In this document: positions 55,954 to 64,000 of the stretch, one piece after another
How positions within the stretch are numbered: the stretch's first letter is position 1
Layout: each line of letters begins with the position of its first letter
Made by a program: the position numbers and the translations under genes
DNA from: Halomonas sp. GD1P12
GTDB lineage: Bacteria > Pseudomonadota > Gammaproteobacteria > Pseudomonadales > Halomonadaceae
Direction: 5' to 3'
Assembly (NCBI RefSeq): GCF_025725645.1
Contig: NZ_CP107007.1
Span: 2,790,001 to 2,854,000, forward strand
DNA: 64,000 bases
The notes under the pieces: model-generated
The model's input: the letters and a program-made list of their open reading frames with translations, nothing else
The model's database searches: none
Told to the model about the DNA's origin: nothing

Positions 55954-57273
55954 TTAGCCCAGATACTTGATCATCACCCCGGCAGCCACCGCCGAGCCGA
56001 TAACGCCGGCCACGTTCGGGCCCATGGCGTGCATCAGCAGGAAGTTGTGCGGGTTCGACTCGAGCCCCACCTTGTTGGCGACCCTCGCGGCCATCGGCAC
56101 GGCGGAAACGCCAGCGGCGCCAATCAGCGGGTTGATCGGCATTTTGCTCACCAGGTTCATCAGCTTGGCCATCAACACGCCGGCGGCGGTGCCGATGCCG
56201 AAGGCCACGATGCCCAGACCCAGAATGCCCAGCGTCTCAAAGGCAAGAAAGCTTTCGGCCATGAGCTTCGAGCCCACCGAAAGCCCCAGTACGATGGTGA
56301 CGATGTTGATCAGCGCGTTCTGGGCAGTGTCCGCCAGCCGTTCGACCACGCCGCATTCGCGCATCAGGTTACCAAAGCAGAACATGCCCAGAAGCGGCGC
56401 GGCATCCGGCAGAAACATCGCCACCAGCAGCAGCAAAATGATCGGAAAGACGATCTTTTCGAGCTTCGAGACCGGACGCAGCTGCGTCATGGCGATCTTG
56501 CGCTCCTTGTCGGTGGTCAACAGGCGCATGATCGGCGGCTGGATCAGCGGTACCAGCGCCATGTAGGCGTAAGCCGCCACGGCGATCGCCCCCAGCAGTT
56601 CCGGGGCCAGCACGCTCGAGACATAAATCGAGGTCGGCCCGTCCGCGCCGCCGATGATGCCGATCGCCGCGGCCTGATTGAGCGAAAAGTCCATCACGCC
56701 CATCGAGGTGAGCAGCACCGCGCCAAAAAGCGTCGCGAAAATGCCGAACTGCGCCGCCGCGCCGAGAAACAGCGTACGCGGGTTGGCCAACAGCGGGCCG
56801 AAGTCGGTCATCGCCCCCACGCCCATGAAAATCACCAGCGGCGCGATGCCCGAACCGATGGCCACGCTGTAGAAGTTGTAGAGCACGCCGTTGCTGTAGC
56901 CTGCCGCCACGGCGATGTCGCGGGCGGCGCGCGCTGCTTCCGGGGCGGCGTCGTGCGCGACCACCTTGAGCGCTTCGCGCCAGGCCTCCAACCCTGCCGC
57001 CGGGTCGAGCGCCACCCCCAGGGCGGCGCCGATCTGCTCCAGCAGCGCCGGGCGCGCCACGTCGATCGCCTGATCGAGCGCCGAAATCGCAAGCCCCGCC
57101 TCGGGGATGTTGGCCAGAATCCCGCCAAAACCGATCGGCACCAGCAGCAGTGGCTCGAACTTCTTGTAGATGGCGAGATACAAAAGCACCAGCGCCACCA
57201 CCATCATGACCGCCTGGCCGAGCTGGAGGTTATAAAGCCCCGAGCCTTCCCACAGGGTAATCAATTTATCCAT
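55954..57273 (-). CDS. oadB: Na+-translocating oxaloacetate decarboxylase, beta subunit
   Basis: OadB is the membrane Na+ pump that releases CO2 from carboxybiotin. The 439-residue protein has about nine to eleven helices with the family motifs [33 protein letters not shown] (Na+-binding Asp) and [16 protein letters not shown]. It carries an insert of about 50 residues after the second helix (around 60-125, [12 protein letters not shown] and neighbours), present in this subfamily. It lies 12 nt after oadA. Confidence 0.95.
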   Translation of the reverse strand: MDKLITLWEGSGLYNLQLGQAVMMVVALVLLYLAIYKKFEPLLLVPIGFGGILANIPEAGLAISALDQAIDVARPALLEQIGAALGVALDPAAGLEAWREALKVVAHDAAPEAARAARDIAVAAGYSNGVLYNFYSVAIGSGIAPLVIFMGVGAMTDFGPLLANPRTLFLGAAAQFGIFATLFGAVLLTSMGVMDFSLNQAAAIGIIGGADGPTSIYVSSVLAPELLGAIAVAAYAYMALVPLIQPPIMRLLTTDKERKIAMTQLRPVSKLEKIVFPIILLLLVAMFLPDAAPLLGMFCFGNLMRECGVVERLADTAQNALINIVTIVLGLSVGSKLMAESFLAFETLGILGLGIVAFGIGTAAGVLMAKLMNLVSKMPINPLIGAAGVSAVPMAARVANKVGLESNPHNFLLMHAMGPNVAGVIGSAVAAGVMIKYLG

Positions 57274-57285
57274 TATCGGATGCCC

Positions 57286-59151
57286 TTAAAGCTCGACCAG
57301 AGAGTCGCCTACGGCGACGCTGTCGCCTTCGCTCACGTTGACGCTGGACACCGTGCCGCCGCTCTGGGCGCGCACCTCGGTTTCCATCTTCATGGCTTCG
57401 AGAATGATCACCACGTCGCCTTCACTCACCTGATCACCCACCTTCACGTTGACCTTGAAGATGTTACCGGCTAGCGGCGCATCGATGCTCTCCCCGCTCG
57501 AAGCAGCCGGCTCGCTCGTTGGCGCCGGCGCCGATGACGCGCTGGTGTCAGTGATTTGGCCAATATCGCCGCCTTCGGCGACCTCGACCACGTAGGCCTT
57601 GCCGTTGAGCTTGACGGTATAGGTCTCGGGTCCGGCGGCCGTTGCCGCGCCAGCCGTCGCTGCGCTGGACGTTGCCGCGGCGGCCGATGCCGGTGACTGA
57701 GCTTTGGACTTGTCGTCACCCTTGGCTTGCTCGACCTGGGGCGCGGGCTCGAAGGCGTCCGGGTTGTCGCGGTTTTTCAGGAACTTCAGGCCGATCTGTG
57801 GAAACAGCGCGTAGGTCAGCACGTCGTCGATGCGCTGCTCGCCTTCGCTCAGGCGAATGCTCTCGGCGCTCGCCTTCTCTTCGAGCTCGCTTTTTAGCCG
57901 CTCCATCTCGGGCGACAGGTTGTCTGCCGGGCGGCAGGTGATCGGCTCACCGCCTTCCAGTACGCGCGTTTGAAGCTCCGAATTGAACGGCGCGGGCGCG
58001 GCCCCGTATTCACCTTTCAACAGCGCCTGCACTTCCTTGGAGATCGACTTGTAGCGCTCATTCATCATCACGTTCATCACCGACTGAGTGCCGACGATTT
58101 GCGAGGTCGGCGTTACCAGCGGTATGAAACCCAGGTCTTCACGCACCCGCGGAATCTCCTCGAGCACGTCGTCGAGCCGGTCGCCGGCGCCCTGCTCCTT
58201 GAGCTGGCTCTCCATGTTGGTGAGCATGCCGCCGGGCACCTGAGCGGTCAGGATGCGCGAGTCGATGCCTTTGAGCGAGCCTTCGAAGGCGGCGTACTTC
58301 TTGCGCACCTGACGGAAATAGCCGGCAATGTCCTCGAGCGCCTCAAGATCGAGGCCGGTGTCGCGGTCGGTGTCCTTGAGCATTGCCACTACGGATTCGG
58401 TCGGGCTGTGGCCGTAGGTCATCGACATCGATGAAATCGCGGTGTCGACGTTGTCCACGCCGGCCTCGACTGCTTTCAAGATGGTCGAGGTCGAAAGCCC
58501 GGTGGTCGCGTGGCAGTGCAGGTGAACCGGAATCGACAGCGCCCTTTTCAGCCGCGTGACCAGCTCGAAAGCGGTGTAAGGCGTCAAAAGGCCCGCCATA
58601 TCCTTGATCGCCAGCGAGTCGGCGCCCATCCCGGCGATGGTCTGGGCAAGCTCCACCCAGCTGTCCAGGGTATGAACCGGGCTTACGGTGTAGGAGATGG
58701 TGCCCTGGGCATGGCCGCCGACCTGGCGCACGGCCTTGATCGCGCGCTCCAGGTTACGTGGGTCGTTCATGGCGTCGAACACGCGAAACACGTCGACGCC
58801 GTTGGTTTTGGCGCGCTCGACGAATTTATCGACGACGTCATCGGCGTAGTGGCGGTAGCCCAGCAGGTTCTGGCCGCGCAGCAGCATGGCCTGAGGTGTG
58901 TTGGGCATCGCTTCCTTGAGCGCGCGAATACGCTCCCAGGGATCTTCGCCCAGATAGCGAATGCAGGCATCGAACGTCGCCCCGCCCCAGGTCTCCAACG
59001 ACCAGAAGCCGATTCTGTCGAGCTTTTCGGCAATCGGCAGCATATCGTCTAGGCGAAGGCGCGTAGCGAACAGCGATTGGTGGGCGTCGCGCAACACGAC
59101 ATCGGTGATGCCCAGCGGGCGGGGTTTCTCGTGTGTGACTGGCTCGTTCAT
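57286..59151 (-). CDS. oadA: Oxaloacetate decarboxylase, alpha subunit (biotin carrier)
   Basis: OadA transfers the carboxyl group from oxaloacetate to biotin. The 620-residue protein has an N-terminal carboxyltransferase barrel (about 10-275, [14 protein letters not shown] and the metal motif MAGLLTP), a conserved PYC_OADA domain (about 295-460), an Ala-rich linker and a C-terminal biotinyl domain (about 540-620) with the biotin Lys in EAMKMETEV. The ATG at 59151 is used; the frame opens 13 codons earlier. It is the middle gene of oadGAB. Confidence 0.96.
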   Translation of the reverse strand: MNEPVTHEKPRPLGITDVVLRDAHQSLFATRLRLDDMLPIAEKLDRIGFWSLETWGGATFDACIRYLGEDPWERIRALKEAMPNTPQAMLLRGQNLLGYRHYADDVVDKFVERAKTNGVDVFRVFDAMNDPRNLERAIKAVRQVGGHAQGTISYTVSPVHTLDSWVELAQTIAGMGADSLAIKDMAGLLTPYTAFELVTRLKRALSIPVHLHCHATTGLSTSTILKAVEAGVDNVDTAISSMSMTYGHSPTESVVAMLKDTDRDTGLDLEALEDIAGYFRQVRKKYAAFEGSLKGIDSRILTAQVPGGMLTNMESQLKEQGAGDRLDDVLEEIPRVREDLGFIPLVTPTSQIVGTQSVMNVMMNERYKSISKEVQALLKGEYGAAPAPFNSELQTRVLEGGEPITCRPADNLSPEMERLKSELEEKASAESIRLSEGEQRIDDVLTYALFPQIGLKFLKNRDNPDAFEPAPQVEQAKGDDKSKAQSPASAAAATSSAATAGAATAAGPETYTVKLNGKAYVVEVAEGGDIGQITDTSASSAPAPTSEPAASSGESIDAPLAGNIFKVNVKVGDQVSEGDVVIILEAMKMETEVRAQSGGTVSSVNVSEGDSVAVGDSLVEL

Positions 59152-59235
59152 GGCTCGTTTCCAAAATTGTTTTGTTAGTAAACTTAACAAAAAAAGCCGC
59201 TTTATCTTTGTAAAGTTCGCTAGTCAGCGGTGTCG

Positions 59236-59493
59236 CTATCGGGTACGCGAACTGCGGTAACGATGCACCGCGGCAGAGATGACCGCCACGACCTCGTCGT
59301 CCTGGCCCGCCGGGGTCGCGCCAGCGCTGGATTTGACGCGCGTTGGCGTGGATTCGGCGGCGGGCTGCATGCGCGTTATCAGCGCCGACATCAGCACTAC
59401 GCTGATCACCAGTATGGTAAGAAAAACAAACACAAAGCCCATCCCCAATCCCATCAGGGCCAGCCCTTCCTGTAGCAGCTCTTCTTCTTGCAC
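59236..59493 (-). CDS. oadG: Oxaloacetate decarboxylase, gamma subunit
   Basis: The 85-residue protein has one N-terminal membrane helix (about 12-38, GLALMGLGMGFVFVFLTILV) and a short hydrophilic tail ending near RYRSSRTR. OadG tethers the alpha subunit and often binds Zn2+; here the C-terminal His-rich part is weak (AAVHRYR). The GTG at 59493 has GGGAG six bases upstream; the frame stays open to 59607. It is the first gene of oadGAB, 84 nt ahead of oadA. Confidence 0.88.
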   Translation of the reverse strand: MQEEELLQEGLALMGLGMGFVFVFLTILVISVVLMSALITRMQPAAESTPTRVKSSAGATPAGQDDEVVAVISAAVHRYRSSRTR

Positions 59494-59618
59494 GGTTTTC
59501 TCCCGAATGATCCCATCGATTGGCGCGCCGGGCTTTTGCAAAGGCGCTTGGCGCAGTAAGGACAATCCTCTAACCTGCCATATCCAGCATATATTGCAAT
59601 GCCGCAAAAGTGGAAGTC

Positions 59619-60614
59619 ATGGTTGTTAATTTACTACAAAAGGGGGAAATCGGCCTGGCGCCGATGGAGGGTGTCATCGACGCTCTCACCCGCGATTTGC
59701 TCACCCGAGAGCGCGGCTTCGATTGGACGGTGACCGAGTTCGTACGCGTGGTGGATGCGCGCCTGCCACCCCGAGTGTTCTACAAGCACTGCCCGGAGCT
59801 CGAGCACCCGCCGGTCGCCACGCCCAGCGGCGTGCCGGTGCACCTGCAGCTTCTGGGTTCTGACCCGGTGGCGCTGGCTGCCAACGCGCGTCAGGCGCTC
59901 GAGCTGGGCGCGGTCAGCGTGGATCTGAACTTTGGCTGCCCGGCCAAACTCGTCAACCGCCACGACGGCGGCGCCTCGCTGTTGCGCCGCCCGGAGCGGG
60001 TCTTTCGCGCGGTGAGCGCGGTGCACGAAGCCCTGGAGGGGCGCATCCCGGTCACGGCAAAGATTCGTCTGGGCTTTTCCGATCGGCGCCTGGCGGTAGC
60101 CTGCGGCCAGGCCGCCGAGGCGGGTGGCGCCGCAAGGCTGGTGGTACACGGGCGCACCCGTGACGAAGGCTATCGGCCGCCGGCGCACTGGGAGTGGATC
60201 GGGCGCATCCGCGAGCGGCTCTCGATCCCGGTGGTGGCCAATGGCGATATCTGGACGCTGGAGGATTACTGGAAGGCGCGCACGCTTTCGGGCTGTCGCG
60301 ACGTGATGCTCGGGCGCAGTGCGCTGGCGGACCCCTGGCTTGCCCCGCGCATTCGTCACTGGCTGGACACCGGCGAGCGCCTGCCCGAAACCAGCTGGGC
60401 GATGCGCGCAGGCGTCATCGCCGAGTACGCAAGGCGCCAGCGCGAAGCGCTGCCCGAGCGCGTGGTCGTGTCGCTGGTCAAGCAGTGGCTGGCCCAGATG
60501 CGCCAGGCAAGCACCGAGGCCAACCAGCATTTTCAGCGCTTGAAGCGCATCGCCGAACTCGACGTGCTGCTCGCCGAGCTCGCCCCAACCCCCAGGGCGT
60601 GCGCCCTCGCCTAG
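59619..60614 (+). CDS. dusC: tRNA-dihydrouridine(16) synthase
   Basis: The 331-residue flavoenzyme makes dihydrouridine in the tRNA D loop. It has an FMN TIM barrel (about 1-240) with GLAPMEGVID, the catalytic Cys in NFGCPAKLVNRHDGGASLL (about 107) and HGRTRDEGY for FMN, followed by a helical tRNA-binding domain (about 245-325). The KLVNRHDGG stretch suits DusC rather than DusA or DusB. I take the ATG at 59619; a GTG three codons upstream is also open. It is divergent from oadG. Confidence 0.92.
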   Translation: MVVNLLQKGEIGLAPMEGVIDALTRDLLTRERGFDWTVTEFVRVVDARLPPRVFYKHCPELEHPPVATPSGVPVHLQLLGSDPVALAANARQALELGAVSVDLNFGCPAKLVNRHDGGASLLRRPERVFRAVSAVHEALEGRIPVTAKIRLGFSDRRLAVACGQAAEAGGAARLVVHGRTRDEGYRPPAHWEWIGRIRERLSIPVVANGDIWTLEDYWKARTLSGCRDVMLGRSALADPWLAPRIRHWLDTGERLPETSWAMRAGVIAEYARRQREALPERVVVSLVKQWLAQMRQASTEANQHFQRLKRIAELDVLLAELAPTPRACALA

Positions 60615-60630
60615 CCATTAGCCAAAAAAA

Positions 60631-60658
60631 ACGCCTGACCACGTAGCGTGGCAGGCGT
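60631..60658. terminator. Bidirectional terminator after dusC
   Basis: The stem ACGCCTG-A-CCACG / CGTGG-CAGGCGT with a 3-nt loop spans 60631-60658, preceded by eight A and followed by four T residues. It lies 16 nt past the dusC stop and can serve both strands. Confidence 0.88.
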
Positions 60659-60760
60659 TTTAAACGACCGCAGAGAGCGCGAGCAGCTCTCATGCACAGG
60701 CTCCATCCTCCTGAACCAGCCTGCGGGGCGCGTCTGGCGTGTTTACATGGCGCCGACGCA

Positions 60761-60790
60761 GAAAACCCGCCTCAAAAGAGACGGGTTTTC
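60761..60790 (-). terminator. Terminator of the tRNA transcription unit
   Basis: A stem GAAAACCCG/CGGGTTTTC (60761-60769 with 60782-60790), extended by CTC/GAG around an AAAA loop, lies 8 nt past the last tRNA on the minus strand. The T residues are inside the stem arm, as in many short bacterial terminators. Confidence 0.65.
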
Positions 60791-60798
60791 CTGGAATT

Positions 60799-60875
60799 TG
60801 GCGCGCCCGGGAGGATTCGAACCTCCGACCCTCTGATTCGTAGTCAGATACTCTATCCAGCTGAGCTACGGGCGC
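60799..60875 (-). tRNA. tRNA-Arg (anticodon ACG), second copy
   Basis: The 77-nt cloverleaf has acceptor GCGCCCG/CGGGCGC with encoded CCA, D arm GCTC/GAGT region, anticodon stem-loop CTGACTACGAATCAG giving anticodon ACG (read as ICG), and T arm GGAGG-TTCGAAT-CCTCC. It is identical to the copy at 60952-61028. Confidence 0.97.
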
Positions 60876-60951
60876 TTTACAAAATGTCCTGCTACTTTCT
60901 CGATTCAAATCGACGGATGTAATCGCGCGATTCGATCAAACAACCTGTGGA

Positions 60952-61028
60952 TGGCGCGCCCGGGAGGATTCGAACCTCCGACCCTCTGATTCGTAGTCAG
61001 ATACTCTATCCAGCTGAGCTACGGGCGC
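60952..61028 (-). tRNA. tRNA-Arg (anticodon ACG), first copy
   Basis: The 77-nt sequence is identical to the downstream tRNA-Arg and has encoded CCA and anticodon ACG. It is the second of three tRNAs read on the minus strand after tRNA-Ser. Confidence 0.97.
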
Positions 61029-61099
61029 ATATCCAATGAAAACTCGCTCGATTCCAAAATACTTCGAAACGTAAAACGATTTTCAACAAGTTCGGCAGT

Positions 61100-61192
61100 T
61101 GGCGGAGAGAGAGGGATTCGAACCCTCGATAGGGCTATAAACCCTATACTCCCTTAGCAGGGGAGCGCCTTCAGCCACTCGGCCACCTCTCC
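61100..61192 (-). tRNA. tRNA-Ser (anticodon GCT)
   Basis: The 93-nt class II tRNA has acceptor GGAGAGG/CCTCTCC-type pairing, a long variable arm (TATAGGGTTTATAGCCCTA), anticodon stem CTCCCCTGCTAAGGGAG with anticodon GCT, T arm with TTCGAAT and encoded CCA. It is the first tRNA of the cluster downstream of csrA. Confidence 0.97.
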
Positions 61193-61317
61193 TCAACGGC
61201 ACGGCGCGAATATTACCGATTATGCGTTGGGTTGTCCAGACTTAAGCAGAAATTTTTTCGCACCGGCTTCATGTTAGCGCTTAGACGCCCTCTAGTGGAC
61301 GTGGGATAAGCCGCCAT

Positions 61318-61506
61318 TTATTCAGGTTCGCTTTCAGTGTCACGCTCGCGCTGAATGCGCTGGTAGATCTCTTCGCGATGTACGGCGACATCCTTGGGAG
61401 CATTCACACCAATTCTGACCTGATTACCTTTTACTCCCAACACTGTGACGGTGATCTCATCACCTATCATCAGCGTTTCGCCTACGCGGCGCGTTAGGAT
61501 GAGCAT
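61318..61506 (-). CDS. csrA: Carbon storage regulator CsrA
   Basis: The 62-residue RNA-binding dimer binds GGA motifs in mRNA leaders and controls carbon flux, motility and biofilm. The sequence is canonical: [18 protein letters not shown], then [25 protein letters not shown] with the key Arg at position 44 region. A GAAGGAG ribosome site precedes the ATG at 61506; the longer open frame is not used. The place between lysC and the Ser/Arg tRNAs is conserved in gammaproteobacteria. Confidence 0.97.
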   Translation of the reverse strand: MLILTRRVGETLMIGDEITVTVLGVKGNQVRIGVNAPKDVAVHREEIYQRIQRERDTESEPE

Positions 61507-61705
61507 GGCTGATCTCCTTCTCAGACGTTTGTACAACGAACCGTGTCCGCCAGAGGCGTCACCGTCGCTATTATGCGACAAAGCGACACCAGTCACCAAC
61601 GACTGTTGCCTCTGGCTCCATGACACGTTAAGCATTCGCTGTAAGTGAGCTCACCACCGTTGGCAGCAAGTTACCTATTAGCGTAGAAGGTTTAGAGCAC
61701 AAATG

Positions 61706-62956
61706 TTATTTAGATTCTATATTTGTGCTGTCCAAACCGAACGCCTTGTGTAGCGCGTTCACCGCCAGTTCCATATGCTTTTCATCGATGACCACGGAAA
61801 TCTTGATTTCCGAGGTGGAGACCATACGGATATTGACGTTCTCATCGGCCAATACACGAAACATCTTCGAGGCAACGCCGGCGTGAGAGCGCATGCCGAC
61901 ACCCACCAGCGAGACCTTGGCGATGTTGTCGTCACCGCGCAGCTCACCGCCGCCCAGATCCGGAATCACGCTCTCTTCCAGAAGCTTTTTGGTCGCCTTG
62001 TAGTCGCCCTTGGCCACGGTGAAGGTGAAGTCGGTGTAGTCGCCGGCGGGGGCCACGTTCTGCACGATCATGTCGACTTCGATGTTGGCGTCGGCGATCG
62101 GGCCGAGAATGCGTGAGGCGACACCCGGCACGTCTGGCGTATGCAAAAGGGTCAGCTTGGCTTCGTTCTTGGTAAAGGCGATACCGGAGATCAGCGGTTC
62201 TTCCATGGAATCCTCGTCTTGGTCAGAATCAGCAACAATTAGGGTACCGGGGCCATCCTCGAAACTGGACAGCACCCGAAGCGGAACGTTGTACTTGCCA
62301 GCGAACTCTACCGCGCGAATCTGCAGCACCTTGGATCCCAGGCTTGCAAGCTCCAGCATCTCCTCGACGGTGATGCTCGTAAGGCGCTGCGCCTTCGAGC
62401 AGACGCGCGGGTCGGTGGTGTAGACGCCGTCGACATCGGTATAGATCTGGCACTCGTCGGCACCGAGCGCCGCGGCCAGGGCCACGCCGGTGGTGTCCGA
62501 GCCGCCGCGACCGAGGGTCGTGATGTTGCCCTCTTCATCCACGCCCTGAAAGCCCGCCACGACCACGACCTTGCCTTCGTCGAGGTCGGTCTTGAGATCG
62601 TCGGTTTCGATGCGCTGAATGCGCGCCTTGGTGTAAGCGCTGTCGGTATGGATACCCACCTGGGCGCCGGTGTGCGAAGTCGCCGACACGCCGAGCTGCT
62701 GCAGCGCCATCGCCAGCAGTGAAATGGTGACCTGCTCGCCGGTGGAGAGCAGCATGTCCATTTCGCGCGGCGCCGGGTCTTCGTTGAGCGCGTGGGCCAT
62801 ATCGGTGAGGCGGTTGGTCTCGCCGCTCATGGCGGAGACCACCACCACGATCTGGTGGCCCTGGTCGCGAAAGCCTTTTACCTTTTCCGCCACGGCCTTG
62901 ATCCGGTCGACGGAGCCGACCGACGTACCGCCGAACTTTTGTACGTATAGTGCCAT
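61706..62956 (-). CDS. lysC: Aspartate kinase
   Basis: The 416-residue enzyme phosphorylates aspartate, feeding lysine, threonine, methionine and, in halophiles, ectoine synthesis. It has the amino acid kinase domain (about 1-245, with KFGGTSVG, TLGRGGSDTTGVALA and the DPRV loop) and two C-terminal ACT domains (about 265-410, with GVGMRSHAGVASKMF), which suit feedback control by lysine and threonine. Length matches the monofunctional class found next to csrA and alaS. Confidence 0.96.
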   Translation of the reverse strand: MALYVQKFGGTSVGSVDRIKAVAEKVKGFRDQGHQIVVVVSAMSGETNRLTDMAHALNEDPAPREMDMLLSTGEQVTISLLAMALQQLGVSATSHTGAQVGIHTDSAYTKARIQRIETDDLKTDLDEGKVVVVAGFQGVDEEGNITTLGRGGSDTTGVALAAALGADECQIYTDVDGVYTTDPRVCSKAQRLTSITVEEMLELASLGSKVLQIRAVEFAGKYNVPLRVLSSFEDGPGTLIVADSDQDEDSMEEPLISGIAFTKNEAKLTLLHTPDVPGVASRILGPIADANIEVDMIVQNVAPAGDYTDFTFTVAKGDYKATKKLLEESVIPDLGGGELRGDDNIAKVSLVGVGMRSHAGVASKMFRVLADENVNIRMVSTSEIKISVVIDEKHMELAVNALHKAFGLDSTNIESK

Positions 62957-63085
62957 ATGCCATTTTCCCTATGCGTTCGGAGTAAAAGAGTAATAGTAGA
63001 CTAGCGGGAAATTAGCGTTGGAAACATGCGCTAGTCTGACTACCGCTATAAAAAGGGCCGATGGCAGCGCCACCGGCCCTTTGAG

Positions 63086-64000
63086 TTAGAGCGCGTTTGC
63101 AAGCCAGGCCGGCACACTATCGAGCGCCCCGGGTAGCGCCTGGGGCTGGCTGCCGCCGGCCTGGGCCATGTCCGCGCGCCCGCCCCCCTTGCCGCCGACC
63201 TGTGCGGCGACGTGGTTGACCAGCTCGCCGGCCTTGACGCGGTCGGTGAGATCGTCGGTCACCCCGGCGATCAGGCTCACCTTGCCCGCCGCCTGGTCCG
63301 CGACCGCCAACAGGATCACGCCGGAGCCGATCTTCTGCTTGAGCTGGTCGAGCATGCCGCGAAGGTCCTTGCCGGAAACGCCGTCGAGCCGAGTCGCCAG
63401 AAGCTTCACGCCGCTTACTTCTTGGACCTGGCCAAGCAGGTCACTGCCGGCGGAGCTTGCAAGCTTCGCCTTGAGCTGCTCGAGCTCTTTTTCGAGCGTG
63501 CGGTTGCGCTCAAACAGCGACTCCACGCGGGACTCGACCTGCTCGGGCTTGGCCTTGAGCCGCGCCCCCAGGCGCTCGAGCGTGGCTTCCTGCTGCTGGA
63601 AGTAGGCCAGCGCGTTCTCGCCGGTGATCGCCTCGATACGACGAACGCCGGCGGCGGTGCCCGCCTCACTCACGATATGGAAGCAGCCGATATCGCCGCT
63701 TCGCGCCACGTGGGTGCCACCGCAAAGCTCGATGGAGAAGTCGTCAGCTCCGATGGTCAGCACGCGCACGCTGTCGGCGTATTTCGCCTCGAACAGCGCC
63801 GCTGCGCCCTTGGCTTTCGCCTCGGAAAGCGTCATCTGCTCGGTGCGGGTCGGAGCGTTGGCCAGCACCTGCTCGTTGACCAGCCGCTCGACCTCGGAAA
63901 GCTGCTCGGCGCTCAGCGCCTCGAAATGGCTGAAATCGAAGCGCAGGCGCTCGGCGTTGACCAGCGAGCCCTTCTGCTGGACGTGGTCGCCCAGTACGAT
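63086..64000 (-). CDS. alaS: Alanyl-tRNA synthetase, C-terminal part, cut by the window end
   Basis: The frame runs on past the right edge; about 304 residues are visible. They cover the end of the editing domain, with zinc ligands in [11 protein letters not shown] and in [15 protein letters not shown], then a coiled-coil ([21 protein letters not shown] repeats) and the C-Ala domain ending in a Gly-rich stretch [15 protein letters not shown]. The catalytic N-terminal half lies outside. The order alaS-lysC-csrA is conserved in gammaproteobacteria. Confidence 0.95.
   Translation of the reverse strand: MVLGDHVQQKGSLVNAERLRFDFSHFEALSAEQLSEVERLVNEQVLANAPTRTEQMTLSEAKAKGAAALFEAKYADSVRVLTIGADDFSIELCGGTHVARSGDIGCFHIVSEAGTAAGVRRIEAITGENALAYFQQQEATLERLGARLKAKPEQVESRVESLFERNRTLEKELEQLKAKLASSAGSDLLGQVQEVSGVKLLATRLDGVSGKDLRGMLDQLKQKIGSGVILLAVADQAAGKVSLIAGVTDDLTDRVKAGELVNHVAAQVGGKGGGRADMAQAGGSQPQALPGALDSVPAWLANAL

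Overview
This is a stretch of a high-GC gammaproteobacterial chromosome that reads as a member of the Halomonadaceae (Halomonas or a close relative). The main evidence is a complete ectoine-degradation set (doeA, doeB, doeX, doeC, doeD), a Na+-translocating oxaloacetate decarboxylase, and the gammaproteobacterial order alaS-lysC-csrA-tRNA-Ser-tRNA-Arg-tRNA-Arg. Genus is inferred from gene content; no alignment was run. I saw no prophage, insertion sequence, CRISPR array or rRNA operon. Both ends cut a gene: a hybrid-kinase receiver domain on the left and alaS on the right.

Layout. 1-2.9 kb: end of a two-component receiver, a REC/GGDEF/EAL c-di-GMP phosphodiesterase and the HexR sugar regulator. 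2.9-5.7 kb: RidA and an Lrp-type regulator, divergent from leuA. 5.8-9.2 kb: paired fluoride-channel genes, then a universal stress protein and a SulP anion transporter. 9.4-13.4 kb: a soluble PAS-PAS chemoreceptor of BdlA type, a 1-Cys peroxiredoxin, a CNNM/CorC-like membrane protein and a haloacid dehalogenase. 13.5-20.8 kb: ectoine catabolism, interrupted by an oppositely oriented diguanylate cyclase. 21-30.9 kb: topoisomerase IB, ghrA, a DUF3108 protein, a LysO exporter, an isochorismatase-fold hydrolase, a GNAT protein, a beta-lactamase-fold hydrolase, an OsmC-YcaO fusion and argA. 31-35 kb: a Pit phosphate transporter with its PhoU-like partner, divergent from a CYTH triphosphatase and a voltage-gated K+ channel. 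35-43.7 kb: yciO, PHP nuclease, yciI, mnmC, yheU, ligA, zipA. 44.2-54.4 kb: smc behind a complete cytochrome c maturation operon ccmABCDEFGHI. 54.6-55.8 kb: a small LexA/UmuD-like gene behind tandem SOS boxes, then yigZ. 55.9-59.5 kb: oadGAB. 59.6-64 kb: dusC, three tRNAs, csrA, lysC, alaS.

How the genes fit together. DoeA and DoeB open ectoine to diaminobutyrate, DoeD and DoeC return it to aspartate, and LysC at the other end draws on aspartate for the aspartyl-phosphate route that also feeds ectoine synthesis. Signalling is rich in c-di-GMP and post-transcriptional control: an EAL enzyme, a GGDEF enzyme, a BdlA-like sensor and CsrA. Several genes suit life in salt: the Na+-pumping decarboxylase, a K+ channel, a SulP/Usp pair and ectoine use.

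The most unusual item is at 54.6-55.1 kb. A 133-residue S24 (LexA/UmuD) fold has arginine in place of the catalytic serine and no DNA-binding domain, yet it sits under one perfect and one near-perfect LexA box. Other points of interest are the asymmetric fluoride-channel pair, the diguanylate cyclase inside the doe locus, the zinc-ribbon K+ channel and the OsmC-YcaO fusion.
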